Source of the DNA: Bacillota bacterium
GTDB lineage: Bacteria; Bacillota; Clostridia; Christensenellales; SZUA-584
Direction: 5' to 3'
NCBI GenBank assembly: GCA_023441905.1
Contig: JAEZNC010000086.1
Coordinates: forward strand, 1-18,113
Length of the DNA stretch: 18,113 nucleotides
This document shows positions 1 to 6,877 of this stretch, piece after piece (the stretch's first letter is position 1; every line of letters begins with the position of its first letter). A program made the translations under genes and the position numbers. A model generated the notes under the pieces. It was given only the letters and a program-made list of their open reading frames with translations, did not search any database and was not told the origin of the DNA.

Positions 1-329
1 GCTGTGTGATTTTTGCCATAGCGTTTGCCATCGGCAATTACGTGGGCTCGTGGCTCGAAGGCAAGCTCGCATTCGGCCTCAGCTCCATACAGGTTATCAT
101 CAATAAGGACGAGGCTGCGGATTCGATTGTGCAGGAGCTCAGAGACAACGGGTTTGGCGTTACCATTATGGAGGGGGAAGGCAAAACGGGCACAAGAGAG
201 ATACTGCTGCTGCATTTAAAGAGAAAGCGGATTCCCGCCGCGATGGCGCTGATTAAAGCAAGGCTGGATAACGCGGTGATCACGGTGAACGACGTGCGTG
301 TGATTAACGGGGGGTTTATCAAGAAATGA
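1..329 (+). CDS. UPF0316/DUF2179 membrane protein, 3' part (N-terminus outside window)
   Basis: This is the C-terminal part of a UPF0316 (DUF5698 plus DUF2179) protein. The frame is open to the left edge, so the gene starts outside the window; the GTG at position 6 is an internal valine codon. The visible part begins with the end of the membrane domain, with the family-typical GNYVGSWLEGKLAFG, and continues into the roughly 80-residue soluble DUF2179 domain, where a motif like GFGVTIMEGEG is followed by the basic HLKRKRIP stretch and a closing GGFIKK. Members are small integral membrane proteins with a cytoplasmic domain; the biochemical role is not established. Its stop overlaps the next start (ATGA at 326-329), so the two genes are translationally coupled. 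The family assignment is confident; function is unknown. Confidence 0.85.
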   Translation, partial: CVIFAIAFAIGNYVGSWLEGKLAFGLSSIQVIINKDEAADSIVQELRDNGFGVTIMEGEGKTGTREILLLHLKRKRIPAAMALIKARLDNAVITVNDVRVINGGFIKK

Positions 330-910
330 AGAGTGTCTGCGTGTATGCCTCGGGCAGCCATGCGCTGGATGACGTTTATATCAAGGAAGCGGAAACGCTC
401 GGGCGGCTGATTGCGCAAAACGGCTTTGCGCTCGTTTTCGGCGGCGGTACGCACGGGCTGATGGGTGCGGCGGCGCGCGGCGCGGCGCAAATGGGCGGCC
501 GGGTTATCGGCGTGGCCCCAGAAATGATGAACGTGAAAGCGCTGCTGTTTGACGGATGCAGCGAAATGCACATCACGAGCGGCATGCGCGAGAGAAAGGC
601 GCTGATGGAAAGCAAGGCGGATGCGTTTATCGCGCTGCCGGGCGGTTACGGCACGCTCGAGGAGCTGCTCGAGATCATCACACTGCGGCAGCTTGGCGTG
701 CATCATAAGCCGATTGCGGCGATCAACACAAACGGTTTTTACAGCGGGCTGGCGGCTCAGTTTGATGAGACGGTGAGGCAGGGATTTGCGAAGCAGGACG
801 CAATGAGCGTTTATCGGATATGCGCCAACGCACAGGAGGCGATGGACTACATCGCCAGCAAGGACGCATCGCGTCCGTATATTAAAAACGAATTGATAAA
901 AAGAACCTGA
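326..910 (+). CDS. LOG-family (TIGR00730) nucleotide 5'-monophosphate phosphoribohydrolase
   Basis: A 194-residue cytosolic protein of the LOG/YvdD family. Characterised members hydrolyse the N-glycosidic bond of nucleoside 5'-monophosphates, including cytokinin-type nucleotides, releasing ribose 5-phosphate and the base. Both family signatures are present: GGGTHGLMG near residues 39-47, a phosphate-binding Rossmann-like loop, and PGGYGTLEE near residues 105-113, which carries the catalytic glutamate region. Length is normal for the family. The start is the ATG in the ATGA overlap with the upstream gene, with a G-rich stretch at 310-315 as a weak ribosome site. It lies second in a three-gene operon, 10 bp before the ACT-domain gene. 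The true substrate in this organism cannot be read from sequence. Confidence 0.9.
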   Translation: MKSVCVYASGSHALDDVYIKEAETLGRLIAQNGFALVFGGGTHGLMGAAARGAAQMGGRVIGVAPEMMNVKALLFDGCSEMHITSGMRERKALMESKADAFIALPGGYGTLEELLEIITLRQLGVHHKPIAAINTNGFYSGLAAQFDETVRQGFAKQDAMSVYRICANAQEAMDYIASKDASRPYIKNELIKRT

Positions 911-920
911 GGAGAAGAAA

Positions 921-1190
921 ATGAGAGCCATAGTCACAGTGACGGGAAAAGACAAAACAGGCATTATCGCGCGCGTATCGGCCGCGCTCAGTGAGTACGG
1001 CGTGAACATACTTGATATCAGCCAGACAGTGCTGCAGGATTATTTTGCGATGATCATGCTTGTGGACCTTGACGGCTGTAAGGTGCCTTTCGGCGAACTG
1101 AGTGACAGCATCAGCGACACCGCGAAATCCATCTGCATGGATATCCGCATCATGCGCGAAGAGATATTTGATGCGATGCACCGGCTGTAA
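921..1190 (+). CDS. ACT-domain protein, UPF0237 type
   Basis: An 89-residue protein made of a single ACT domain, starting MRAIVTVTGKDKTGIIARVS, the usual ligand-binding N-terminal strand-loop of ACT regulators, followed by NILDISQTVLQDYFAMIM. Length and sequence match the UPF0237 family (GcvR-like single ACT proteins). ACT domains bind amino acids or similar small ligands and regulate partners; the ligand here is unknown. A strong AGGAGA ribosome site lies about 6 bases before ATG 921. The gene ends the operon that starts with the UPF0316 gene. In many Firmicutes this family sits beside a UPF0210 (DUF711) gene; none follows here. No terminator sits directly after the stop; the first plus-strand one is at 1503-1536. 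Confidence 0.88.
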   Translation: MRAIVTVTGKDKTGIIARVSAALSEYGVNILDISQTVLQDYFAMIMLVDLDGCKVPFGELSDSISDTAKSICMDIRIMREEIFDAMHRL

Positions 1191-1264
1191 GGAAAGATTT
1201 GAATACGCTCTAAGAAGGTATGTCAAACTTTCATTGAACTAACTATACGGTCTTTAGTGTGTTT

Positions 1265-1307
1265 GGAAGAATAAAAGTCCAGTGCTCGAATCGATCGGGC
1301 ACTGGAC
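1265..1307 (-). terminator. Intrinsic terminator of the structured RNA
   Basis: Perfect 9-bp inverted repeat, GTCCAGTGC at 1277-1285 with GCACTGGAC at 1299-1307. On the minus strand it is followed by TTTTATTCTTCC (1276-1265). On the plus strand no T run follows, so it acts in the minus direction. Confidence 0.7.
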
Positions 1308-1466
1308 AGAGAGAAAATCGTTTATGGTTTTTTACTCCTCTGAGCACCTGTCGGTGATAGCTTTCATTCCATCCCTACGGGGGCGCTCATGAGAGCGTTG
1401 ACTCCCTCAGACACAGTCGGAAGACAGCCCTTTGGTCTGCCCGTTCCGCGTTGTTCTTGAGGGAGC
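1266..1466 (-). ncRNA. Structured non-coding RNA, about 200 nt, raiA-like candidate
   Basis: No reading frame explains this interval, but on the minus strand it is framed by a promoter (1472-1500) and an intrinsic terminator (1277-1307 then U-rich), predicting a transcript of about 200 nt. Pairings seen directly: an 8-bp stem, 1458-1465 with 1402-1409; inside it a 5-bp stem, 1444-1448 with 1418-1422; a hairpin, 1393-1397 with 1384-1388, four-base loop; a short CCC/GGG hairpin near 1373-1382; and a CACC/GGTG hairpin, 1353-1356 with 1345-1348, flanked by TGGAATGAAA (1371-1362) and CAGAGGA (1342-1336). The size, compact multi-hairpin layout and stand-alone setting resemble the raiA RNA class of Firmicutes and Actinobacteria, but I cannot run the Rfam model, so the class is a guess. 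It does not look like 6S RNA because its 5' end pairs internally rather than with the 3' end. Confidence 0.62.
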
Positions 1467-1471
1467 AATTA

Positions 1472-1500
1472 ATAAAATTGAATTTCTATTCAGCAATCAA
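1472..1500 (-). promoter_or_regulatory. Sigma-A type promoter for the structured RNA
   Basis: Read on the minus strand there is TTGATT (1500-1495), a 17-base spacer, and TTTTAT (1477-1472). Each box matches four of six consensus bases at ideal spacing. The expected start is near 1466, exactly where the first long RNA stem begins, which supports the minus orientation of the RNA. Confidence 0.5.
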
Positions 1501-1502
1501 TG

Positions 1503-1537
1503 CGCCATTGCTTTAAGAGGCAATAGGCGTTTTTTTA
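1503..1537 (+). terminator. Intrinsic terminator, plus strand, facing the serpin genes
   Basis: Stem CGCCATTGC (1503-1511) with GCAAT-a-GGCG (1520-1529, one bulged A), followed by seven T residues at 1530-1536. It probably ends read-through from the plus-strand operon that closes at 1190. That transcript would run antisense through the structured RNA. On the minus strand the hairpin has no T run, so the serpin transcript lacks an obvious terminator of its own. Confidence 0.7.
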
Positions 1538-2785
1538 TTTCTTTGTCGGGTCGTTCACCGCGCCGATAAACGCAATCGTGCCGTCTTCCTGAGAGTAGAT
1601 CGCGAACACAAACGGCTTGTCAGCATAGAACTTGGCCGGCTCCTGCGCCATCAGTGCAGCGCCGGTTTCGGCAAACACCTCGGTGACGGCGGCAGCTTCT
1701 GCGCCAAGCTCATCCACGCGAATGTAGCATTTGTGCAGCACGTCATCAATGTAGATTTCGTTGGCTTCGTCAGTCATGGCAGAGAAATCGGCAGCGCCGG
1801 GATTCAAGGCTTTGCCCATGCCCATTGCGGCGAGTGTATCCTTAAGCTTTGTGAAATGCGCGAATTCAAACTTAGGCAGCCTGATCCACACTTCCTGCTG
1901 CTGCGCACCTGACAGCGCTGCCGAGAACGCATCGGAGTCGAGTGTATTCAGCAAGCCGCTCACATCCTTTCCTTCGGCAGGAAGCAGAAAGGCCATCGCA
2001 TATTGGCCTTCACCATCTTCGCTCTTAAAATTGAGCGTGATCATCGAAAAATCACTGTTCTCATAATACGGCACCGACCAGGTGCTGTGCATGAACGCGG
2101 TCATCACACTGCCGGATGGCGCGGCAAATTTCTCGTCATACGTGTTATTCGCTTCAAAAGGAAGCTCCCATTCGCCAAGGTAATACAGTGCGTTGGCAAG
2201 CACAATGCGAGTTGTATCCGGCAGCTCCTCGGTGACGATCTGCCGGATACGGCCATGCGTCTTCTCCTCAGCCCACACGTTCACGGCGTCCATCGCGCCC
2301 GGAATTTTGAGCGGGAATGCATCCGCGAAGAAGTCGTTCGTACAGGAGTTTATGAATTTTTCCGAGAAGGTATAATCATCGCTGAGCCATATCGCGTTGG
2401 CTGCTTCCATGCCGCCCGTGTTGGCACGCCACATCAGCGACCGGCACGCATCCGTGATTTCGCTGTCGCTAAAGCCATTAAGTCCGAGCACCTGCGCCAT
2501 TTCACCGGCTGTGTCGCCCGCCGCGCCTGTGCGCGTCATGCAGAGCGCGAGCTCAATGCTGGCGGGGGAGAGAGCAAGGTTATCTTCGTTGGTCATCAAG
2601 CGTTTGGCAGTTTCGAAGCCAAGCCCGTTGACGGCCGACACGAACCGCTCGTCAAGCGGCGTGATGCTTTGCATTTTGAGCGCTGCGCGGTATTCGCCCG
2701 CGTTAGGGTTTGGAGCCGTTATCGGGGCAGTGCATCCGCCAAGCACGAACAGTCCGGCCATAAGAATAAACAACATCTTTTTCAT
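1535..2785 (-). CDS. Serpin lipoprotein, downstream tandem copy
   Basis: A 416-residue serine (or cysteine) protease inhibitor of the serpin family. The start at 2785 is chosen because GAAGGAGA lies directly upstream and the protein then opens with a lipoprotein signal, MKKMLFILMAGLFVLGGC; the frame could extend to 2875 but that would bury the signal. The serpin core includes the NEDNLALSPASIELAL segment, the NALYYLGEWELPF region, the hinge ELGAEAAAVT and the C-terminal serpin signature FYADKPFVFAI. Serpins trap a protease when it cleaves the reactive-centre loop and the small-residue hinge inserts into a beta-sheet; the alanine-rich hinge here suggests an inhibitory serpin. After the hinge the loop reads EVFAETGAALMAQEPAK, about five residues longer than in alpha-1-antitrypsin, so P1 cannot be fixed. 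Likely role: blocking host or competitor proteases at the cell surface. Confidence 0.93.
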   Translation of the reverse strand: MKKMLFILMAGLFVLGGCTAPITAPNPNAGEYRAALKMQSITPLDERFVSAVNGLGFETAKRLMTNEDNLALSPASIELALCMTRTGAAGDTAGEMAQVLGLNGFSDSEITDACRSLMWRANTGGMEAANAIWLSDDYTFSEKFINSCTNDFFADAFPLKIPGAMDAVNVWAEEKTHGRIRQIVTEELPDTTRIVLANALYYLGEWELPFEANNTYDEKFAAPSGSVMTAFMHSTWSVPYYENSDFSMITLNFKSEDGEGQYAMAFLLPAEGKDVSGLLNTLDSDAFSAALSGAQQQEVWIRLPKFEFAHFTKLKDTLAAMGMGKALNPGAADFSAMTDEANEIYIDDVLHKCYIRVDELGAEAAAVTEVFAETGAALMAQEPAKFYADKPFVFAIYSQEDGTIAFIGAVNDPTKK

Positions 2786-2871
2786 ACTTGTCTCCTTCAA
2801 GAATAGATAGTATATCACCATATCAACGAACAGCATCAGAAGTTCCCGAAAAGATATCATCCGGTGTTCTA

Positions 2872-4116
2872 TCAAGTGGTCTTTGTCGGGTCATTCACCG
2901 CGCCGATAAACGCAATCGTGCCGTCTTCCTGCGAATAGATCGCAAACACGAATGGCCTGTCGGCATAGAAATTGGCCGGTTCCTGCTCTATCAGCGCCCC
3001 GCCATCGCGCATTTCTACCACGGTCACAGCGGCGGCTTCGGCGCCAAGCTCATCCACGCGAATGTAGCACTTGTGGAGCACCTTGTCGACATAGATCCCG
3101 TTGGCTTCATCGGTCATCGCGGAGAAATCGGCATCACGGCTGAAGGCTTTGGTCATGCCCATCGCAGCGAGCGTCTTTCTTAGTTCGGTGAAATACGCGA
3201 ACTCAAACTTGGGCAGCCTGATCCAGACCTCCTGCCGCTGCGCACCCGACAGTGCTGCCGAGAACGCATCTACGTCGAGTGTTTCGAGCAGACTGCTCAC
3301 ACCTTTGCCCTCAGCGGGCAGCAAAAATGCCATCGCGTATTGGCCTTCATCCTCCTTACCTTTGAAATCGAGGGTAATCATCGAAAAATCGCTGTTCTGA
3401 TAATACGGTACCGACCAGGCGCTGTGCATAAATGCGGTGGTCACGCTGCCGGACGGCGTGTAAAATTCATTGTCATAGGTGTTGTTGGCATCAAACGGCA
3501 GCTCCCACTCGCCAAGGTAGTAAAGTGCGTTTCCCAACACAATTTCCGAATCAGGCGGCAGCTCTTCGGTGATAATCTGCTTGATGCGACCATGCGTCTT
3601 TTCGTCGGCCCACGCGTTCACGGCGTCCATCGCGCCCGGAATTTTGAGCGGGAATGCATCCGCGAAAAAGTCGTTCGTGCAGGTGTTTATGAAGTTGTCC
3701 GAGAAGGTGTACCTATCGGTGAGCCATATCGCGTTGGCCGCTTCCATGCCGCCCGTGTTGGCGCGCCACATCAGCGACCGGCACGCATTTGTGATTTCGC
3801 TGTCGGTTAAGCTCGATACGCCGAGCACCTGCGCCATTTCACCGGCCGTATCGCCCGCCGCGCCCGTGCGTGTCATGCAGAGCGCAAGCTCGATGCTTGC
3901 GGGGGAGAGCGCAAGGTTGTCTTCGTTGGTAATCAGGCGTTTTGCGGCTTCGAAGCCAAATCCGTTGACGGCAGACACGAACCGCTCATCAAGCGGCGTA
4001 ATGCGCTGCTTTTTGAGCTCTGCGCGGTATGTGCCTGTTTTTGAGCTTTGAGCGGTGCCGGGGGTGCAGCCACCGATTATCAATAAGATTGCCAATAATA
4101 TAAAGATTTTTTTCAT
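2872..4116 (-). CDS. Serpin lipoprotein, upstream tandem copy
   Basis: A 414-residue serpin, roughly 80 to 85 percent identical by eye to the next gene. The start at 4116 follows GAAGGAGA and gives the lipoprotein signal MKKIFILLAILLIIGGC; the frame extends five codons further upstream without support. The same core blocks, hinge (ELGAEAAAVT) and serpin signature (FYADRPFVFAI) are present, so it should be an exported, membrane-anchored inhibitor. The bait loop between hinge and signature reads VVEMRDGGALIEQEPAN, differing from its partner at 9 of 17 positions, far more than the rest of the protein. This suggests a different target protease. It is first of the pair in transcription order; 86 bp separate it from the second gene. 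A good extended -10 promoter lies upstream at 4144-4171. Confidence 0.93.
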   Translation of the reverse strand: MKKIFILLAILLIIGGCTPGTAQSSKTGTYRAELKKQRITPLDERFVSAVNGFGFEAAKRLITNEDNLALSPASIELALCMTRTGAAGDTAGEMAQVLGVSSLTDSEITNACRSLMWRANTGGMEAANAIWLTDRYTFSDNFINTCTNDFFADAFPLKIPGAMDAVNAWADEKTHGRIKQIITEELPPDSEIVLGNALYYLGEWELPFDANNTYDNEFYTPSGSVTTAFMHSAWSVPYYQNSDFSMITLDFKGKEDEGQYAMAFLLPAEGKGVSSLLETLDVDAFSAALSGAQRQEVWIRLPKFEFAYFTELRKTLAAMGMTKAFSRDADFSAMTDEANGIYVDKVLHKCYIRVDELGAEAAAVTVVEMRDGGALIEQEPANFYADRPFVFAIYSQEDGTIAFIGAVNDPTKTT

Positions 4117-4143
4117 GCCCTTCTCCTTCATATAAACACAGAT

Positions 4144-4171
4144 ATTCTACCATTAAAACGCACAGCGGCAA
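4144..4171 (-). promoter_or_regulatory. Promoter of the upstream serpin gene
   Basis: Minus strand: TTGCCG (4171-4166), 16-base spacer, then TAGAAT (4149-4144) preceded by TGG, an extended -10. It lies about 28 bases before the start at 4116. The flanking GGGAACTT (4182-4175) recurs at the matching place before the second serpin (2847-2840). Confidence 0.55.
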
Positions 4172-4212
4172 TAAAAGTTCCCAAATGGATACTATTTTTC
4201 CCACAAAAACAG

Positions 4213-4218
4213 TATAAT
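4213..4218 (+). promoter_or_regulatory. -10 box of the patatin-like gene
   Basis: A perfect TATAAT lies 44 bases before the patatin start. No good -35 box is seen at 16-18 bases upstream. It diverges from the serpin promoter about 40 bases away. Confidence 0.4.
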
Positions 4219-4261
4219 GTAAGCGCTGATGTTCTAATTCGACATAAAGCGGGGGTATGAT

Positions 4262-5068
4262 ATGAAAACGGGCATTGCATTCGGCGGCGGCGGCACACGC
4301 GGATTTGCTCATATCGGCGCGATACGCGTGTTTCAGGAAAACAACATTGTGTTTGACATGGTGGCGGGAAACTCGGCAGGAGCCATTGCAGGCGCGCTGT
4401 ATGCGGCGAACATTCCCTGGGAAAAGCTTTACGACTTTGTACTGAACCTGCGAGACAATGTCGCGCTGCCACGAAAACCACACTTGATTTCTTACATGAG
4501 CCCCGAGATTATTGAACGGCTGGCGGACTGCTTCTTAAAGAATATGGATTTCTCCGATCTGCACCGGCCGTTTTGTGCGGTCGCGGTGGATTTAAGGCAG
4601 GGCATGCTGGAAACACTGAAAGAGGGCAGTGTCTCCAAAGCCGTATCGGCAAGCTGCGCTGTGCCGGGCGTGTTTCAGCCCGTGTGCATCGGCGACAAGG
4701 TGTATATCGACGGCGGGACGCTGCGCAGCATTCCCACGAGGGAGCTGCGGGATATGGGGGCTGACGCTGTGGTGGGCATTAATTTAAACGCCGACAGAAA
4801 CCGCGGCACCGACAGCTTAAAGCGCATTGATGTGTTTCTGACGGCGTACAATTTAAGCGCCAATATCAACAGTGTGGTGTGCGAACGCTATGCCGACATC
4901 ATGCTGCGCCCCGCGCTTGAAGGCCATACGAGGCACAGCTTTAAGAATATCGAGACCATGCTGCAGATCGGCGAAGAGACGGCACGTGAGCATCTTGGGG
5001 AAATCAAGGCGCTGCTCGCGGGCGGACTAATCGAACTGCCACGAGAGCGAGAAGGTACCGTCCGCTGA
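4262..5068 (+). CDS. Patatin-like phospholipase/esterase family protein
   Basis: A 268-residue protein of the bacterial patatin family (RssA/YchK-like), lipid acyl hydrolases with a Ser-Asp dyad. All catalytic elements are present: the oxyanion-hole glycine loop GGGGTRGFAHIG (residues 8-19), the nucleophile elbow GNSAG with Ser38, and the DGG motif with Asp150 in VYIDGGTLRSIP. No signal peptide or membrane segment is seen, so it is probably cytoplasmic or loosely membrane-associated. The ribosome site GCGGGGG lies about 6 bases before the ATG. The gene stands alone, divergent from the serpins. Its last 42 bases overlap in convergent orientation with a broken lipoprotein gene. The natural substrate is unknown. 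Confidence 0.92.
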   Translation: MKTGIAFGGGGTRGFAHIGAIRVFQENNIVFDMVAGNSAGAIAGALYAANIPWEKLYDFVLNLRDNVALPRKPHLISYMSPEIIERLADCFLKNMDFSDLHRPFCAVAVDLRQGMLETLKEGSVSKAVSASCAVPGVFQPVCIGDKVYIDGGTLRSIPTRELRDMGADAVVGINLNADRNRGTDSLKRIDVFLTAYNLSANINSVVCERYADIMLRPALEGHTRHSFKNIETMLQIGEETAREHLGEIKALLAGGLIELPREREGTVR

Positions 5069-5389
5069 CTTTCCCTCCACCGAAACGTCATATGTGCCGT
5101 CAGTGGGAACGGTGAACGTTTGCGAGTCGGCAACTGTGCAGAGGGGGGCACCGTTTTGCTTCACAGAGGCTTTGAGGCTTTCGTCTTGAGTGTAGCTGAA
5201 AGTGACCGTATCGCCCTCTTTAAGTGAAAGGCGTTGGGTGATTGAACCGTTGAAAGACGCGTAGCTTGCGTTGATCCCTTTATCTGTCGCGTTGTAGCTA
5301 AACTCGGTAAAATGCCCGTTCGTGACCGTGCATCCGCATAGCAGAGCGGATATGACGAGCGCTTAGATCAATATAACAACTCTTTTCAT
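5027..5389 (-). pseudogene. Small lipoprotein gene interrupted by a stop in its signal peptide
   Basis: A 121-codon frame with one in-frame stop. It starts at ATG 5389 with a strong ribosome site (AAAGGAG, 8 bases upstream) and encodes MKRVVILI, then TAA at 5365-5363, then ALVISALLCGC, the rest of a lipoprotein signal with its lipobox cysteine at codon 20. About 100 further codons follow without interruption, to TAG at 5029-5027; they look like a secreted beta-rich domain (for example ATDKGINASYASFNGSI and DGTYDVSVEG). Without the stop this would be a normal lipoprotein. It begins 13 bases after the ABC permease, so it was the last gene of that operon. No good start codon lies between the stop and the lipobox. 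A recent nonsense mutation, or a sequencing error, are both possible. The domain is not one I recognise. Confidence 0.75.
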
Positions 5390-5402
5390 CACAATCACTC
5401 CT

Positions 5403-6188
5403 TTACAGATCCACATGTTTCGATGCGAGACGGCCGGACACTGCCGTACAGCCGATAAACCATGCCGCGTATGTGACCGCGCCGATGATAAAATACTTGC
5501 TGAACAGGCCGCCGAGCTGTGTCGCGTCTGTGGGAATCAGCCTCCCGATATCGCCGATGAGCCCAAAAGCCACAAGCAGCAGACCGTTGACGATGTTGAC
5601 GCCCACGCCAAACACAAAATACATGAGCAGCGCGACGAGCCAGCCATAGTTGGTGGCGCGCAGAATCACACGGCTGAATGTGACGGCGAGCAAGGCAATA
5701 GCCATCTGCGCGACCAGCTGCATCACAATGAGCAGGGTATAGACGGCAAACACACCGTCGAGCGAAGCCAGCCCGAGTTCAAGCTGTATCGAGCTTAAAA
5801 TATCCGTGACGGCTCCGGGATAAAATTGATTTGCAAAGTGGGCAGTCAGCATCAGGCAGCCCGCCGTGAGCACAACCGAAACCAGCGTCTCAATGGCACC
5901 ATACAGCGATTTTGCGAGTATAATCTTGCTGCCGCTCTGAGGCGTGAGAAACAGCATGTAGCCCTGCTTATGCTTTAAATCCGAATAAAGCTTGGTGACG
6001 GTATTGAGCAGCGGCAGCAGCAGCGCGCCGATCACGAGCAAAAGAGTAAGCACAACGGTCAGCCCGCCGAAGGCACGTATCTGAAAGATGGTGACAATCG
6101 TGATGCCCTCCAAAACGAGTATGGTCAGCAGCGCACCCAGCAGCAGCGGCTTGCGGCGCAAAAATTCATATTTCATCAGTTTGATCAT
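5403..6188 (-). CDS. ABC transporter permease, YtrC/D-like
   Basis: A 261-residue integral membrane protein. It opens MIKLMKYEFLRRKPLLLG and shows about six hydrophobic segments, for example LLGALLTILVLEGITIVTIF, LTVVLTLLLVIGALLLPLL and WLVALLMYFVFGVGVNIVNG. This is the usual pattern of ABC-2 type permeases paired with a small ATPase. The ATG overlaps the ATPase stop (ATGA at 6185-6188), so synthesis of the two subunits is coupled. With the GntR regulator upstream the set resembles the ytr operon type of Firmicutes, associated with cell-envelope antibiotics, but the substrate cannot be read from sequence. The ABC-2 permease call is firm; the Ytr parallel is an inference. Confidence 0.82.
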   Translation of the reverse strand: MIKLMKYEFLRRKPLLLGALLTILVLEGITIVTIFQIRAFGGLTVVLTLLLVIGALLLPLLNTVTKLYSDLKHKQGYMLFLTPQSGSKIILAKSLYGAIETLVSVVLTAGCLMLTAHFANQFYPGAVTDILSSIQLELGLASLDGVFAVYTLLIVMQLVAQMAIALLAVTFSRVILRATNYGWLVALLMYFVFGVGVNIVNGLLLVAFGLIGDIGRLIPTDATQLGGLFSKYFIIGAVTYAAWFIGCTAVSGRLASKHVDL

Positions 6189-6877
6189 GATGCAAAAACC
6201 TCCTTATAGATATCAACAATTGATTTGCCACGGGCCTCGCGCAGCGCCTCGGCGTTGCCCTGCATCACAATACGGCCATCCTTGATCATAATGACGTCGT
6301 CGAGTATGCTTTCCATCACATCGATCAGATGGCTCGAAACAAGTATCGTGTTATTCTCGTTAGCGATTTCGATGATGGCTGACATGATCACATCACGTGC
6401 GAGCAGATCGATGCCGTTGAGCGGTTCATCGAGCATGATCAATTGCGCGCTGCGCGATGCGGCCGCCGCGAGCTTGAGTTTGGCTGCCATGCCGGACGAC
6501 ATCGACGCAACCTTCATCTCGGGTGTCAGGCCCATTTTCTTGATGAACATATCAAATGTGTTGGCGGAGAAATCGGGATAAAAATCAGTGTGGAATGTGC
6601 ACACCTCGCGGACTGTCATATAGCTGTAAAAGTAGCTTTCGGTGGGCATGTAGACGACATGCGCCCGCGTTGCCGCGCTGACAGGTTCTCCGAGTATGCT
6701 GATTTGGCCGGATGTGGGATGGGCGAGCCCGGCGGCCAGCTTCATAAATGTTGTTTTGCCGCTGCCGTTGGGCCCGAGCAGGCCGTATATGCGCCCCGGC
6801 TCCAGCGCCACGGTTGCCGAGTCCACAGCCAGCGTGCGCTGATAACGTTTGGTCAGATTTGTTGCTGAGAGTATCAT
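6185..6877 (-). CDS. ABC transporter ATP-binding protein, YtrB-like
   Basis: A 230-residue nucleotide-binding subunit. Walker A is GPNGSGKTT at residues 35-43; Walker B is LIMLDEP at 146-152, with catalytic Glu151; the switch histidine is His183 in SSH. The signature loop reads SSGMAAKLKLA (127-137) in place of canonical LSGGQ, and the Q-loop region (MPTES, 77-81) lacks the glutamine. Such drift is common in small ATPases paired with GntR regulators. The start overlaps the regulator stop (ATGA at 6874-6877) and the stop overlaps the permease start, so all three proteins are made from one transcript. Confidence 0.93.
   Translation of the reverse strand: MILSATNLTKRYQRTLAVDSATVALEPGRIYGLLGPNGSGKTTFMKLAAGLAHPTSGQISILGEPVSAATRAHVVYMPTESYFYSYMTVREVCTFHTDFYPDFSANTFDMFIKKMGLTPEMKVASMSSGMAAKLKLAAAASRSAQLIMLDEPLNGIDLLARDVIMSAIIEIANENNTILVSSHLIDVMESILDDVIMIKDGRIVMQGNAEALREARGKSIVDIYKEVFAS

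Noticed and set aside
38..1009. Long minus-strand open frame opposite the first three genes
   Set aside because: It overlaps three well-supported plus-strand genes, has no ribosome site and no recognisable domain; it is a GC-driven shadow.
1266..1466. 6S RNA or T-box identity for the structured RNA
   Set aside because: The 5' end pairs internally rather than with the 3' end as in 6S, and no T-box sequence (GGGTGGTACCGCG-like) is present.
2003..2806. Plus-strand open frame of 267 codons opposite the downstream serpin
   Set aside because: Antisense to a clear serpin gene; a matching shadow exists opposite the other serpin, as expected from the duplication.
2786..2875. Serpin start 30 codons further upstream
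   Set aside because: It would place 30 residues before a perfect lipoprotein signal; the ribosome site fits ATG 2785.
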